Source of the DNA: Natronobacterium texcoconense
Lineage (GTDB): Archaea; Halobacteriota; Halobacteria; Halobacteriales; Natrialbaceae
Length of the DNA: 64,000 nucleotides
NCBI RefSeq assembly: GCF_900104065.1
Contig: NZ_FNLC01000001.1
Span: 1 to 64,000 of the forward strand
Direction of reading: 5' to 3'
In this document: piece by piece, positions 52,726 to 61,048 of the stretch
Layout of the letters: each line of letters begins with the position of its first letter
How positions within the stretch are numbered: the first letter of the stretch is position 1
Program-made: the position numbers and the translations under genes
Notes under the pieces: model-generated
The model's input: the letters and a program-made list of their open reading frames with translations, nothing else
What the model was told of the DNA's origin: nothing
The model's database searches: none

Positions 52726-53793
52726 ATGTCGACAACGCTTGCGGGGCGGAACGTACTCGTTACCGGCGGCTGTGGCTCGATCGGAGCCGAAGTCGTCTCG
52801 GAACTGGTCGACGACGATCCCGACCTGATCCGTATCGTGGACAACAGCGAGCAGGGACTGGCGTCGTTCAGAGGATCGTTCGGCGACGTCGAGCCGACGA
52901 TCGACTGCGTTCTCGCGAACATCCGGGACAAAGACCAGCTCGCGGTCGCGATGCGCGACGTCGACGTCGTCTTCCACGTCGCGGCGATGAAACACGTCCC
53001 GATGGTCGAGGACAACCCCTACGGGGCCGTCCAGACCAACGTCACCGGGACCAGAAACGTCGTCGAGGCGGCGGCCGAGGCCGGCGTCGATCGACTGCTC
53101 GGGGTCAGCACGGACAAGGCGGCGAACCCGACCTCGACGATGGGCTCGACGAAACTCATCGCCGAGCGAATCATCTCCTCGTTCGACAAACACCGGCCGC
53201 CCGAGGACCTCACGCTCGGCTCCGTCCGCTTTGGCAACGTCGTCGGAACGAAGGGGTCGGTCGTCCCCCTGTTCTACGATCAGCTCCGCTCCGGCGGCCC
53301 ACTAACGGTGACCGATCCGTCGATGACCCGGTTCGTCATGCGACCGCGAGAGGCCGCCCGGTTCGCGATCGACTCCTGTCTCGAGATGGACGGCGGCGAG
53401 GTGTTCGTCAAGAAGATGCCCGCGCTGACCGTCGGCGACCTCGCGGAAGCGATGCGCGACCACTACGCGCCCCAGTTCGGCTACGATCCCGACGAGACCG
53501 AGATCGACCTGATCGGCCCGAAACCGGGCGAACGGTACCACGAGAAACTGGTCGCCAGAGACGAGATCCGGTACGCCGACGAGCGAGAGGACCGGTACGT
53601 CCTCTATCCGCAGGCGGAGAATCCCGACGTCTCGAACGACCTCGAGGACGAGTACACCTCCGCCAGCACGCGACAGATGTCCCACGACGAGATCGTCGAG
53701 ATGGTTCGGGGGACGATCGACGACGTCGAGACGGACGACAGGGAAACGGTTGCACCTGACGGGGGAACTGACGTCCATAGAAACGATGAGTGA
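52726..53793 (+). CDS. CapD/PseB-type nucleotide-sugar 4,6-dehydratase
   Basis: The ATG at 52726 is preceded by GAGGGGTGG and gives 355 residues. The nucleotide site is TGGCGSIGAEVV. The catalytic segment STDKAANPTSTMGSTKLIAE has Met in place of the usual SDR Tyr, as in FlaA1/PseB/CapD inverting dehydratases that act on UDP-GlcNAc. It overlaps the next gene by 8 bp. The 283-bp spacer upstream is without a gene. Confidence 0.87.
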   Translation: MSTTLAGRNVLVTGGCGSIGAEVVSELVDDDPDLIRIVDNSEQGLASFRGSFGDVEPTIDCVLANIRDKDQLAVAMRDVDVVFHVAAMKHVPMVEDNPYGAVQTNVTGTRNVVEAAAEAGVDRLLGVSTDKAANPTSTMGSTKLIAERIISSFDKHRPPEDLTLGSVRFGNVVGTKGSVVPLFYDQLRSGGPLTVTDPSMTRFVMRPREAARFAIDSCLEMDGGEVFVKKMPALTVGDLAEAMRDHYAPQFGYDPDETEIDLIGPKPGERYHEKLVARDEIRYADEREDRYVLYPQAENPDVSNDLEDEYTSASTRQMSHDEIVEMVRGTIDDVETDDRETVAPDGGTDVHRNDE

Positions 53794-54706
53794 CCGAGTC
53801 GGGGTCCTCGGTGCGACCGGCTACGTGGGAGCGGCGGTCGTTCAAGAACTCGGGGAGCGAGGCTACGACGTCCGGCCTGCGGCGGGATCGGATCACGAGG
53901 AGTATCCTGTGGTCGACGTCTGCGACCGGGAAGCAGTCCGCTCGTTCGTCGACTCCGTCGATTATCTGGTCAACGCCGCCGGACTGGTCGGAATCGACGC
54001 CTGCGAACGTCGCCCGGAGGCCGCCTTCGCGATCAATGGCCTCGGTGCCGCGAACGTCGCGTGGGCGTGTACACGCGCCGACGTTCCGCTCGTCCACCTC
54101 TCGAGCGTCGCGACGATCGGCGACCCCGACGACCTGCCGATCACCGCAGCTACCTCGAGAAACCCGACCACGACCTACGGACGCACCAAACTGGCCGGCG
54201 AACGCGCCATCCGGACGCTGACCGACGGCCACGTCCCATCGATCACGTTCTCCGTAACGAACGTCTACGGCGGCGGCGGTAGGTCGGTCGTCGACTACTT
54301 CCTCGAGCGAGCGACCGCCGGCGAGGACCTGACGGTCCACCGGCCGGGAACCCAGGAACGAGATCTGATCCACGTCCACGACGTCGCTTCCGGAATCGCA
54401 ACTGCCGTCGACCGCCTCGTAGACGCCGACCCAGTCGCCCGATCGTACGTACTCGGCCGCGGCGAGTCCTACAGCGTCCTCGAGTTGGCGGAGCTGGTGG
54501 CTCACGAACGCGAAGCCGTCACTGGCTCTTCGGTCGGTATCGAACTCTGCGAGCGACCGAACTCCGGTTCACCCGTTCTCGAACGGTTCGACGTCGACCT
54601 CGAGCGCGTCCGCTCGGAACTCGGGGTCGAACCAGAGCGTAACCTCGAGGAGTGGGTGGAGATGGAACTAGAGCGGCGGCTCGAGCATCGAAGCAAGGTG
54701 CAGTAG
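53786..54706 (+). CDS. NAD-dependent sugar epimerase/reductase
   Basis: The ATG at 53786 overlaps the previous stop. The 306-residue SDR has GATGYVGAAVV (9-19), SSVATIGDP for the Ser strand and TTYGRTKLAGE with the catalytic Tyr/Lys. A RmlD-like reductase or epimerase role downstream of the 4,6-dehydratase is likely, giving an amino or deoxy sugar for glycosylation. Confidence 0.86.
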   Translation: MSDRVGVLGATGYVGAAVVQELGERGYDVRPAAGSDHEEYPVVDVCDREAVRSFVDSVDYLVNAAGLVGIDACERRPEAAFAINGLGAANVAWACTRADVPLVHLSSVATIGDPDDLPITAATSRNPTTTYGRTKLAGERAIRTLTDGHVPSITFSVTNVYGGGGRSVVDYFLERATAGEDLTVHRPGTQERDLIHVHDVASGIATAVDRLVDADPVARSYVLGRGESYSVLELAELVAHEREAVTGSSVGIELCERPNSGSPVLERFDVDLERVRSELGVEPERNLEEWVEMELERRLEHRSKVQ

Positions 54707-54770
54707 GACGGGAGCGCCGAAGCCAGGACTCGAACAGGTGCGAGACGGTCGGCCTCACTTCGTTCGGCCG
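54703..54770 (-). repeat. tRNA-Asn 3'-end copy and GARC/GYGA hairpin
   Basis: The sequence 54703-54735 repeats 54860-54892 with one difference, covering the tRNA 3' end plus 12 bases beyond it. The hairpin 54750-54770 has a perfect CGGCC/GGCCG stem and, on the tRNA strand, the loop GAACGAAGTGA. It overlaps the end of the epimerase gene by four bases. Confidence 0.87.
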
Positions 54771-54871
54771 CGTGCGACTCGCGTGCTCGAGTCTGGCTTG
54801 TTCCGCGCCCGTTATACCAGATCCGTTCGCTCGGAGCTAGCGCTCCTCGCGAGAGTTCGGTAGAACGGGAG

Positions 54872-54944
54872 CGCCGAAGCCAGGACTCGAACCTGGGACA
54901 ACCTCGTTAACAGCGAGGTGCTCTACCATCTGAGCTACTTCGGC
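54872..54944 (-). tRNA. tRNA-Asn (anticodon GTT)
   Basis: A 73-nt cloverleaf on the minus strand: acceptor GCCGAAG/CTTCGGC with discriminator G, anticodon stem CTCG/CGAG region with loop CTGTTAA giving GTT, and T arm CCAGGTTCGAGTCCTGG. No intron. Confidence 0.95.
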
Positions 54945-54964
54945 TCAACTTCGAGTAGTCGAGT

Positions 54965-54983
54965 GTATTTGATAGGGCTTTCG
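54965..54983 (-). promoter_or_regulatory. Promoter of tRNA-Asn
   Basis: Read on the minus strand, CGAAAGC (BRE) then CTATCAAATAC (TATA) end 21 nt upstream of the tRNA 5' end at 54944, the standard distance. Confidence 0.65.
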
Positions 54984-55039
54984 TTTTCGCTTCCCGTGGT
55001 TCGACACCCTTTCACGCACCGCTCGAGTAGGATCGAGTA

Positions 55040-56446
55040 ATGAGCGACGATTCGGACGACCACGGGAACCGCGACCGTGACGAGGAGTCGGACGACCTCG
55101 AAGCCGTACTGACTACCGTTCGCGACCGCGTCGACCCCGATGCGGACGAACGTGGGCGGCTCCGCGAGGTCGCGGACAGACTCACCGAACGTGCCGAGGC
55201 CGCGGCGACCGACCGCTGTGCGGACGCCGACGTCATTCTCGTCGGCTCGACTGCGAGAGGAACCTGGACCAGCGGTGACCGCGACATCGACGTCTTCGTC
55301 CGTTTCCCGCCGGATCTCGATCGGGAAACCCTGGAAGAGTACGGTCTCGCCGTCGGCCACGCCACACTCCCCGAGGGCCACGAGGAGTACGCCGAACACC
55401 CCTACGTCAAGGGCACCGTCGAGGGGTTCGACGTCGACGTCGTCCCTTGCTTCCGGCTCGAGTCGGCGACCGAGATCCAGTCTGCCGTCGACCGGACGCC
55501 GTTTCACAACCAGTACCTCCGCGAGCGACTCGACGACGACCTCGCGGCCGACGTCCGCCTCACGAAGCAGTTCCTGCGCGGGATCGGCTCCTACGGCAGC
55601 GATCTCCGGACGCGAGGGTTCAGCGGCTTTCTCACCGAACTTCTCGTCTGCGAGTACGGCGGTTTCCGGGAACTACTCGAGGCTGCACGCGAGTGGCACC
55701 CCCAGATCGAACTCGATCCCGAGGACCACGGCCGGGAGACGTTCGGTGACCCGCTCGTCGTCGTCGATCCGACGGACCCGGAGCGCAACGTCGCCGCCGT
55801 CTGTTCTGAAGAAAACGTCGCACGACTCCAGCACTACGCCCGCGAGTTCCTCGAGGACCCCAGCGTCGACTACTTCGACCCCGTCGACCCCGAACCGCTG
55901 ACCGAGAGTGAACTCCAGAATCACCTCGAGCGACGCGAGACGACGCCGATCGCGGTTCGGTTCGACGCGCCGAACCTCGTCGAGGACCAGCTCTACCCAC
56001 AGCTCGAGAAGTCGATCGAGGGGATCACCAGCGGACTCGACGACCGCGGATTCAAGGTCTTCCGCGGGACGGCGATCGCCGACGACGCCGCGGTAATCTT
56101 CGTCGAACTCGCCGTCAGCGAACTGCCGGCCGTCGAACGCCACGAGGGACCACCAGTCCACGTCCGAGGCCACGCAGAAGGGTTCTACGACGCCTACACC
56201 GACGACCCGGACGCCTACGGACCGTTCATCGAAGGCGGTCGCTACGTCACCGAACGCGACCGCGAGTTCACCACCGCACGGGAATTCCTCGAGAGCGACC
56301 GCCTCTTCGACGTCGGACTCGGCGCGCACATCGAGACAGCACTCGAGTCCGACTACGAAGTCCTGGTCGAGGACGAAGTGACGGCACTGCTCGAGGAGTT
56401 CGGTCGCGAATTACGACAGTACTTCGAGCCGTCGCCTCGTCGCTAA
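55040..56446 (+). CDS. cca: Archaeal CCA-adding tRNA nucleotidyltransferase
   Basis: The 468-residue protein is a class I CCA enzyme. The nucleotidyltransferase head has VGSTARGTW at about 68-76 and the metal-binding Asp pair D82-I-D84. The body and tail domains follow, with VDRTPFHNQYLRERL and RLTKQFLRGIGSYGSDL. It adds CCA to tRNAs, which here lack encoded CCA. It lies next to the tRNA-Asn gene. An acidic leader (residues 1-20) is typical of halophiles. Confidence 0.93.
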   Translation: MSDDSDDHGNRDRDEESDDLEAVLTTVRDRVDPDADERGRLREVADRLTERAEAAATDRCADADVILVGSTARGTWTSGDRDIDVFVRFPPDLDRETLEEYGLAVGHATLPEGHEEYAEHPYVKGTVEGFDVDVVPCFRLESATEIQSAVDRTPFHNQYLRERLDDDLAADVRLTKQFLRGIGSYGSDLRTRGFSGFLTELLVCEYGGFRELLEAAREWHPQIELDPEDHGRETFGDPLVVVDPTDPERNVAAVCSEENVARLQHYAREFLEDPSVDYFDPVDPEPLTESELQNHLERRETTPIAVRFDAPNLVEDQLYPQLEKSIEGITSGLDDRGFKVFRGTAIADDAAVIFVELAVSELPAVERHEGPPVHVRGHAEGFYDAYTDDPDAYGPFIEGGRYVTERDREFTTAREFLESDRLFDVGLGAHIETALESDYEVLVEDEVTALLEEFGRELRQYFEPSPRR

Positions 56447-57471
56447 ATATCGACGTCGTCTTCCAACCCGTGTTCTTCGAGGACGTCTTCGATCGTCGAA
56501 ACTGCCCTGTCACCGATCTCACCGTCGGGTTCGATCGGTTCCCGGCCGTCGAACGTCTCGTGAACGATCGAGACGCTGTCGGCTAACACGTCGAGACTGT
56601 ACCCGCCCTCGAGGACGAACGCCAGCGCCGCGTCGGTCCTGTCGGCCAGATCCCGGAGCCGATCGGTCATCAGGGCGTAGGCCTCCGACGAGAGACGGAT
56701 TCGCGAAATCGGATCGTGACGATGGGCGTCGAACCCCGCGCTGACGATTAGCAGGTCCGGATCGTACGACTCGAGCGCGGCGGCGATCGGACCGTCGACG
56801 ATTGCGAGGTACTCGTTGTCGTCGGTGCCGGCGGGCATCGGGACGTTCATCGTCGTCCCCTCGCCGTCCCCCGTTCCCGTCTCGTCGATATCGCCGGTGC
56901 CGGGATACAGTCCCTGCTCGTGAATCGAAACGAAGTAGACGTCGTCCCGGTCGTAGAAGATGTCCTGTGTCCCGTTACCGTGGTGGACGTCCCAGTCGAC
57001 GATCGCGACCCGATCGACGTCGTAGTCGTCGGCCTCGAGCGCTCGCTGGGCGGCCACCGCGACGTTGTTCACGAAACAGAAGCCCATCGCGTCGTCGACG
57101 ACCGCGTGGTGGCCCGGCGGCCGACCGATCGAGAACGGCGTCTTTCGGCCAGTCGCGCCCTCGAGTGCTTCCTCGACCGCCCAGCAAGCCTGTCCCGCGC
57201 TGTACCGGATCGCGTCCCAGGTCTCCTCGACGGCACCCGTATCCGGATCCCAGTTCCCACCACCCTCGGCACAGAACTCTTCGACTGATTCGACGTACGA
57301 GCGGTCGTGGACGTCCGCGATCGTATCGATCCCGACTGGATCGCCCTCCACGTACTCGACGCCGTGTTTTTTCTTCAGCCGCTCCCTGATCGCTCGCAAG
57401 CGGTCCGGCGTCTCCGGATGCCGTTTTCCGGGATCGTGTGCGAGACAGACCTCGCTGTAGCCAAATTGCAT
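56443..57471 (-). CDS. Histone deacetylase-family protein
   Basis: The 342-residue protein has the class II-type HDAC pocket: RPPGHHAVVDDAMGFCF (His121, His122), DWDVHHGNGTQDIF (Asp161, His163), FVSIHEQGLYPGTG and SAGFDAHRHDP. It removes acetyl or acyl groups from lysine or polyamines. It lies next to the histone gene and overlaps the convergent CCA gene by 4 bp. The related Haloferax gene is reported essential; that is from memory. Confidence 0.9.
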   Translation of the reverse strand: MQFGYSEVCLAHDPGKRHPETPDRLRAIRERLKKKHGVEYVEGDPVGIDTIADVHDRSYVESVEEFCAEGGGNWDPDTGAVEETWDAIRYSAGQACWAVEEALEGATGRKTPFSIGRPPGHHAVVDDAMGFCFVNNVAVAAQRALEADDYDVDRVAIVDWDVHHGNGTQDIFYDRDDVYFVSIHEQGLYPGTGDIDETGTGDGEGTTMNVPMPAGTDDNEYLAIVDGPIAAALESYDPDLLIVSAGFDAHRHDPISRIRLSSEAYALMTDRLRDLADRTDAALAFVLEGGYSLDVLADSVSIVHETFDGREPIEPDGEIGDRAVSTIEDVLEEHGLEDDVDI

Positions 57472-57472
57472 C

Positions 57473-57904
57473 TCACTCGAACAGCGAGAAGTACGTCTCG
57501 ATGTCGTCGTCCGTGATGGTGCGTCGGTCGGCGTGTCGAGCGAGGATCGCCGCCGCCTCTGCTACGTTGTCGGCGTAGTCCTCGAGAATGTCCGCCAGCG
57601 CGATGCGAGCGTCCATCGAGACGCGGTATCGGTCGTCGATTTCCAGTCGTGCGATTCGGTCGACCGGCGCAACCGGTAACTCGAGGTCGTCCTTGTCGAC
57701 GACCTGTTCGACGCCGAAGTCCTCCGCCATCAGGGTCTTGCGACCGTCCTCGGTCGCGTGTTCGGCGGCGTCGATTGCGAGTTCGCTCCCGTGTTCCTGG
57801 ATCCGCGTTGCGAGTTCCTTCGACGCATCGGCACTCACCCGAAGATCGCCCGCGTTCCGCCGGATGATCGTGTCAACCGGGGCGAACGGGAGTTCGACGT
57901 TCAT
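57473..57904 (-). CDS. hstA: Archaeal histone doublet
   Basis: The 143-residue protein has two fused histone folds (about residues 1-70 and 75-143): LPFAPVDTIIRRN with RVSADASKEL, and LPVAPVDRIARLE with RVSMDARIAL. Haloarchaeal histones are such doublets. They bind DNA weakly and act partly as regulators. The gene ends two bases before the deacetylase gene and may share its transcript. Confidence 0.92.
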   Translation of the reverse strand: MNVELPFAPVDTIIRRNAGDLRVSADASKELATRIQEHGSELAIDAAEHATEDGRKTLMAEDFGVEQVVDKDDLELPVAPVDRIARLEIDDRYRVSMDARIALADILEDYADNVAEAAAILARHADRRTITDDDIETYFSLFE

Positions 57905-57970
57905 ATCATGATAGGCGGAACTGACCCCCTTAACGCTTTTCCTAGCCGTTCGAGGCGTTCGTTCGCCGTC

Positions 57971-59392
57971 TCAGAACACGTCGTTTGCCTCGAGACGCCC
58001 GTCACGGACGACCCCTCGGGCGGTTACTTCCTCACCGAGGCCGACGTCGGCGTCGGTTTCGACGCTCATCGTCGTCTCGCCGTCGTCCAGGACGACCGGC
58101 TCACCGGCCTGGACCACGACGCCGGTGAACTCGAGTTCCTCGCCGTCGGTGGGATCGTCTTCGTCCTCACCCGAACCAGCCTCGTCGTCGCTACTCGCCG
58201 TGCTCTCGGCGTCGCTTTCACCGCCCGCGAAGTCCGAAAGCCCCGCGTTGTCGTCGCTTCCCTCGTCGGCTTCTGCAGTGGCACTCGAGTCGGACTCGAG
58301 CACCGTGATCGTCGACTGCCAGCCCGCGGAGGCCTCGAGGTCGTCCTGCCAGCCGTCCTGGATCTCGACGTCGCCCAGCGCGACCTCGTCGCCGGGACCG
58401 ATCTCGAGGTCGGCCTTCTCACCCCAGAGCGCGACGCGGATGTCGTCGGTCGCGTCCTGTACTCGGATGTTGCGCACCTGCCCCTCGGAGCCGTCGTCGC
58501 GGTCGAAGGTCCGTTTCGGATCTGCCGAACGAACGACACCCGCGAGATCGACCGTCTGGCCGATCTCGGCGCCCTCGATCGGCGTGCTGTCGGGGACGTA
58601 GTCGACCTCCTCGTCGACCTCCTCGATCGCGCCACGGTTGCCGACGTGCAACTCGAGGTTCCCGTCCCGTTCCCGGACGTAACCGTCGACGACCTCGACC
58701 GTCGTGTCGGGCTCGAGTTCCTCGGCCAGATCCGCCTGCTCGTCCCACAGCGTCACGCGAATTCTGCCGGTCGAGTCGCCGAGCGTGACGTTCGAGACCT
58801 TCCCTTCGGAGCCGTCGTCGCGGTCGAAGGTTCGGACGCTGTCGGTGTCCAGTACGAGTCCGACGAGATTGACGTTCGAAAGGCCAAGCGAGAGGTCCTC
58901 GACGGCGTAGGTATCCGAAAGCTGGACGTCGATCTCGGTGTCCGGATCCGGTTCGGCCTGATCGACGCTGACCTCGACGCCGGAAAAGCCGTCCTTCGGC
59001 CGGCCCTTGATCCGCAACACGTCGCCCTCCTCGAGTTCGTCGGTCGCTGCCTCGGCGTGCTCGTCCCAGAACGCCGCTCGCACGGAGCCGGTCTCGTCGG
59101 CGACCTCGACGTTGACGACACGGCCGTCCTCGTCCTCACCGTCGCGTTCGAACGTCCGGACCTCGCCGATCGAGATCACCTTCGCGACGAACTTTGCCTC
59201 CTCCATTCCGGGTTCGATGTCCGCCACGCCGCCGACTTCGCTCTCGCCGACCTCGTGAGCGACGAGCATCGCCGCCGTCTCCTCGTCCGCGAGTCCACCC
59301 ATCTGCTCTACTTTCTCCTCGACGGCCTCGCGAAACTCCTCGAGAGAGACGTCGGCCTCGAGATCCTCGTAGACACCCTCGATGTCGCTCAT
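57971..59392 (-). CDS. rpa2: Single-strand DNA-binding protein with repeated OB folds (Rpa2-like)
   Basis: The ATG at 59392 gives 473 residues. Three similar OB-fold units are clear, each with an (R)TF(E/D)RD core and a V-x-L-W-D/G-E end (VRAAFWDEHAE, IRVTLWDEQAD, IRVALWGEKAD). A low-complexity acidic linker (about 370-425) precedes a short C-terminal OB-like domain (ELEFTGVVVQAGEP). It coats single-stranded DNA in replication. The gene order Rpa2-histone-deacetylase matches Haloferax, from memory. A TATA-like CTTATGC lies about 30 nt upstream. Confidence 0.9.
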   Translation of the reverse strand: MSDIEGVYEDLEADVSLEEFREAVEEKVEQMGGLADEETAAMLVAHEVGESEVGGVADIEPGMEEAKFVAKVISIGEVRTFERDGEDEDGRVVNVEVADETGSVRAAFWDEHAEAATDELEEGDVLRIKGRPKDGFSGVEVSVDQAEPDPDTEIDVQLSDTYAVEDLSLGLSNVNLVGLVLDTDSVRTFDRDDGSEGKVSNVTLGDSTGRIRVTLWDEQADLAEELEPDTTVEVVDGYVRERDGNLELHVGNRGAIEEVDEEVDYVPDSTPIEGAEIGQTVDLAGVVRSADPKRTFDRDDGSEGQVRNIRVQDATDDIRVALWGEKADLEIGPGDEVALGDVEIQDGWQDDLEASAGWQSTITVLESDSSATAEADEGSDDNAGLSDFAGGESDAESTASSDDEAGSGEDEDDPTDGEELEFTGVVVQAGEPVVLDDGETTMSVETDADVGLGEEVTARGVVRDGRLEANDVF

Positions 59393-59615
59393 TCTATAGT
59401 TGTGCATGCATAGGCCGCGCATAAGCATTGTCCATTCGGTGGCGCTTTCTCTCGCCGAACCCGCGACAGTTCCGTCCGCCTGCTGGCGTTCTCGAGCGTT
59501 TCGGGACCCACGGTCGGTGCGGAGTCATACGACCGCTGGCCGCGTCTCGGTATATAAATCTGGGCGACGCGCTCGATCGAATGCCACGGTGACTCACGAC
59601 GCGGGGCCGGCGTTT

Positions 59616-59630
59616 CGAAAGGGCTTTATT
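59616..59630 (+). promoter_or_regulatory. Promoter of tRNA-Arg
   Basis: CGAAAG (BRE) followed by GGCTTTATT (TATA) ends 24 nt before the tRNA. Another TATATAAA at 59551-59558 may serve a gene on either strand. Confidence 0.65.
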
Positions 59631-59654
59631 GGTATCCCGGCTACAAAGAGATGA

Positions 59655-59727
59655 GTCCTGATAGGGTAGTGGACTATCCTCTTGGCTTGCGGAGCCAGGG
59701 ACCGGAGTTCAAATCTCCGTCAGGACG
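59655..59727 (+). tRNA. tRNA-Arg (anticodon GCG)
   Basis: A 73-nt cloverleaf: acceptor GTCCTGA/TCAGGAC with discriminator G, anticodon stem TTGGC/GCCAG with loop TTGCGGA giving GCG, and T arm GGAGTTCAAATCTCC. No intron. Confidence 0.94.
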
Positions 59728-59737
59728 CTCACTTATC

Positions 59738-59831
59738 GCGGGCGCTTCGCATTGCTCAGCGCCCGCTCTTGCGTTCGCGACCTGACGTGCCCAACGCTCG
59801 CTGCGCTCGCGTTGGACTCCGTCAGGACGCT
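59738..59831 (+). repeat. tRNA-Arg 3'-end copy and two GARC/GYGA hairpins
   Basis: The last bases of the tRNA plus two flanking bases (59715-59729) recur exactly at 59817-59831. Hairpins: 59738-59766 (perfect GCGGGCGCT stem, loop TCGCATTGCTC) and 59791-59815 (CCAACGC stem, loop TCGCTGCGCTC). Here the GARC/GYGA motif is on the strand opposite to the tRNA. The copy ends one base before the stop codon of the next gene. Confidence 0.88.
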
Positions 59832-59832
59832 T

Positions 59833-60306
59833 CTACGGTGGATTGTCCGCCACGTTGAGATGTTCGAAGTCGTCGTGCTCGTAGGCACGTCGCCACAGTT
59901 TCAGCACGGCTCGAGCAACGAGTCGCGATTCCTCGACCTCGATACAGGACGAGACAGCAGTATCGGGTTCGGCGTCGGGTGGTTCGTGGAAGTGTCGTAG
60001 GGGAGAGTGTGGATTCGGATGGTTGTCGAAGCGCCAGTTCACGCCGGTTTCGTCGACGTAGTGGAATCGATAGGCTCCCGACGTGTACCACGTCACGTCG
60101 AGCCGACACCAGTCCGCAGCACCGATTCCGTCGGCGAAGCAGATCCGGACTTCCTGTGGGTCGAGGACGCTGTCGAACTGTGCCGTCTCGACGAGCGGTT
60201 CTTCCCCAGCGAATAGATCGCGGATACGCCGCATCACGCTTACATCCGGCGTCCCGAGATCGCTACTGCGCTCTTTCGGTGGGATTCCCGGTGTACCGTC
60301 GGTCAT
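59833..60306 (-). CDS. TumE-like toxin candidate
   Basis: The 157-residue protein contains YRFHYVDETGVNWRFDNHP followed by a His-containing PLRHFHEPP, very like the TumE (DUF6516) family pattern of Tyr-x-His-Tyr, Arg-x-Asp-Asn, and downstream His residues. TumE toxins act with an HTH antitoxin, TumA. The start overlaps the stop of the upstream HTH gene as TAATG, so they are translationally coupled. Function here is inferred. Confidence 0.75.
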   Translation of the reverse strand: MTDGTPGIPPKERSSDLGTPDVSVMRRIRDLFAGEEPLVETAQFDSVLDPQEVRICFADGIGAADWCRLDVTWYTSGAYRFHYVDETGVNWRFDNHPNPHSPLRHFHEPPDAEPDTAVSSCIEVEESRLVARAVLKLWRRAYEHDDFEHLNVADNPP

Positions 60307-60884
60307 TAGGCAGGGAGATCACCGGCGTCGTTCGCGAACGAACCACGGGAGTCCGAGGCCGAACCGCTTTCGCCGTCGGGATCGAAGTCGTACAGCGAGA
60401 GGGCTGCCTGAGCGAGTTTCAGGTTCTCCTCGAGCGCTCGCCACCTCGAGACTGCGGTCCAGCCGTCGCCGTCGTCGGCCTCGAGTTCGACCGCGAGTTC
60501 GTCTGGGTCTATCGCATCGTACTCGTCCTGGAATTGCCGGATCTGTGATTTGAGGTCTCGGATGCCGTCGACGAGTTCGTCTTTCGTCAGCTCAGAGTGT
60601 AACTCCTGAATCCGACTCATCGCGACGGTCTCTCGAGAGCGTTTGTATCTCGTTCCTTTCCCGGCGTCGTCGGTATCGGCGTATCCCGCTTCGGCGAGCG
60701 TGTTCAGGTGCTTTCGAGCACTGGGTTCGCTCACCCTCGCACGTTTGGCGATCGACTTCGCGTACTGGTACGACGTGGTCTCGAGCAGCACCTCCTTGAC
60801 GCGGTCGAACGGAGACGTCTCCGCTTTCCACTCGTCGACGACTGCATCGTTCACGTTGCCTTCCCAGAGCGGTTCCTCGGGCAT
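60306..60884 (-). CDS. HTH antitoxin candidate (DUF7342-like)
   Basis: The ATG at 60884 gives 192 residues; a TTG at 60914 would add ten. A winged helix at about residues 25-65 (KSIAKRARVSEPSARKHLN, AGYADTDDAGKGTRYKRS) is followed by a helical, coiled-coil-like region. It resembles the DUF7342 family of haloarchaea. Lying first in the coupled pair, it fits an antitoxin and autorepressor. AT-rich sequence at 60925-60955 is the probable promoter. Confidence 0.78.
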   Translation of the reverse strand: MPEEPLWEGNVNDAVVDEWKAETSPFDRVKEVLLETTSYQYAKSIAKRARVSEPSARKHLNTLAEAGYADTDDAGKGTRYKRSRETVAMSRIQELHSELTKDELVDGIRDLKSQIRQFQDEYDAIDPDELAVELEADDGDGWTAVSRWRALEENLKLAQAALSLYDFDPDGESGSASDSRGSFANDAGDLPA

Positions 60885-61048
60885 TGGTCTGCTACCGGGT
60901 ACGGCCTGGAACAAAAAATAGATTTCCTATAGATAGCTATATTTTCTTTCACGGCCGCAAGCTGCCCGACTGTCTCGACTAAATTGCACTAACTACTGAA
61001 TTCGTTAGCTAACGCGGGTGAGTCTATCTCGAGGAGACTCGTTCGACT

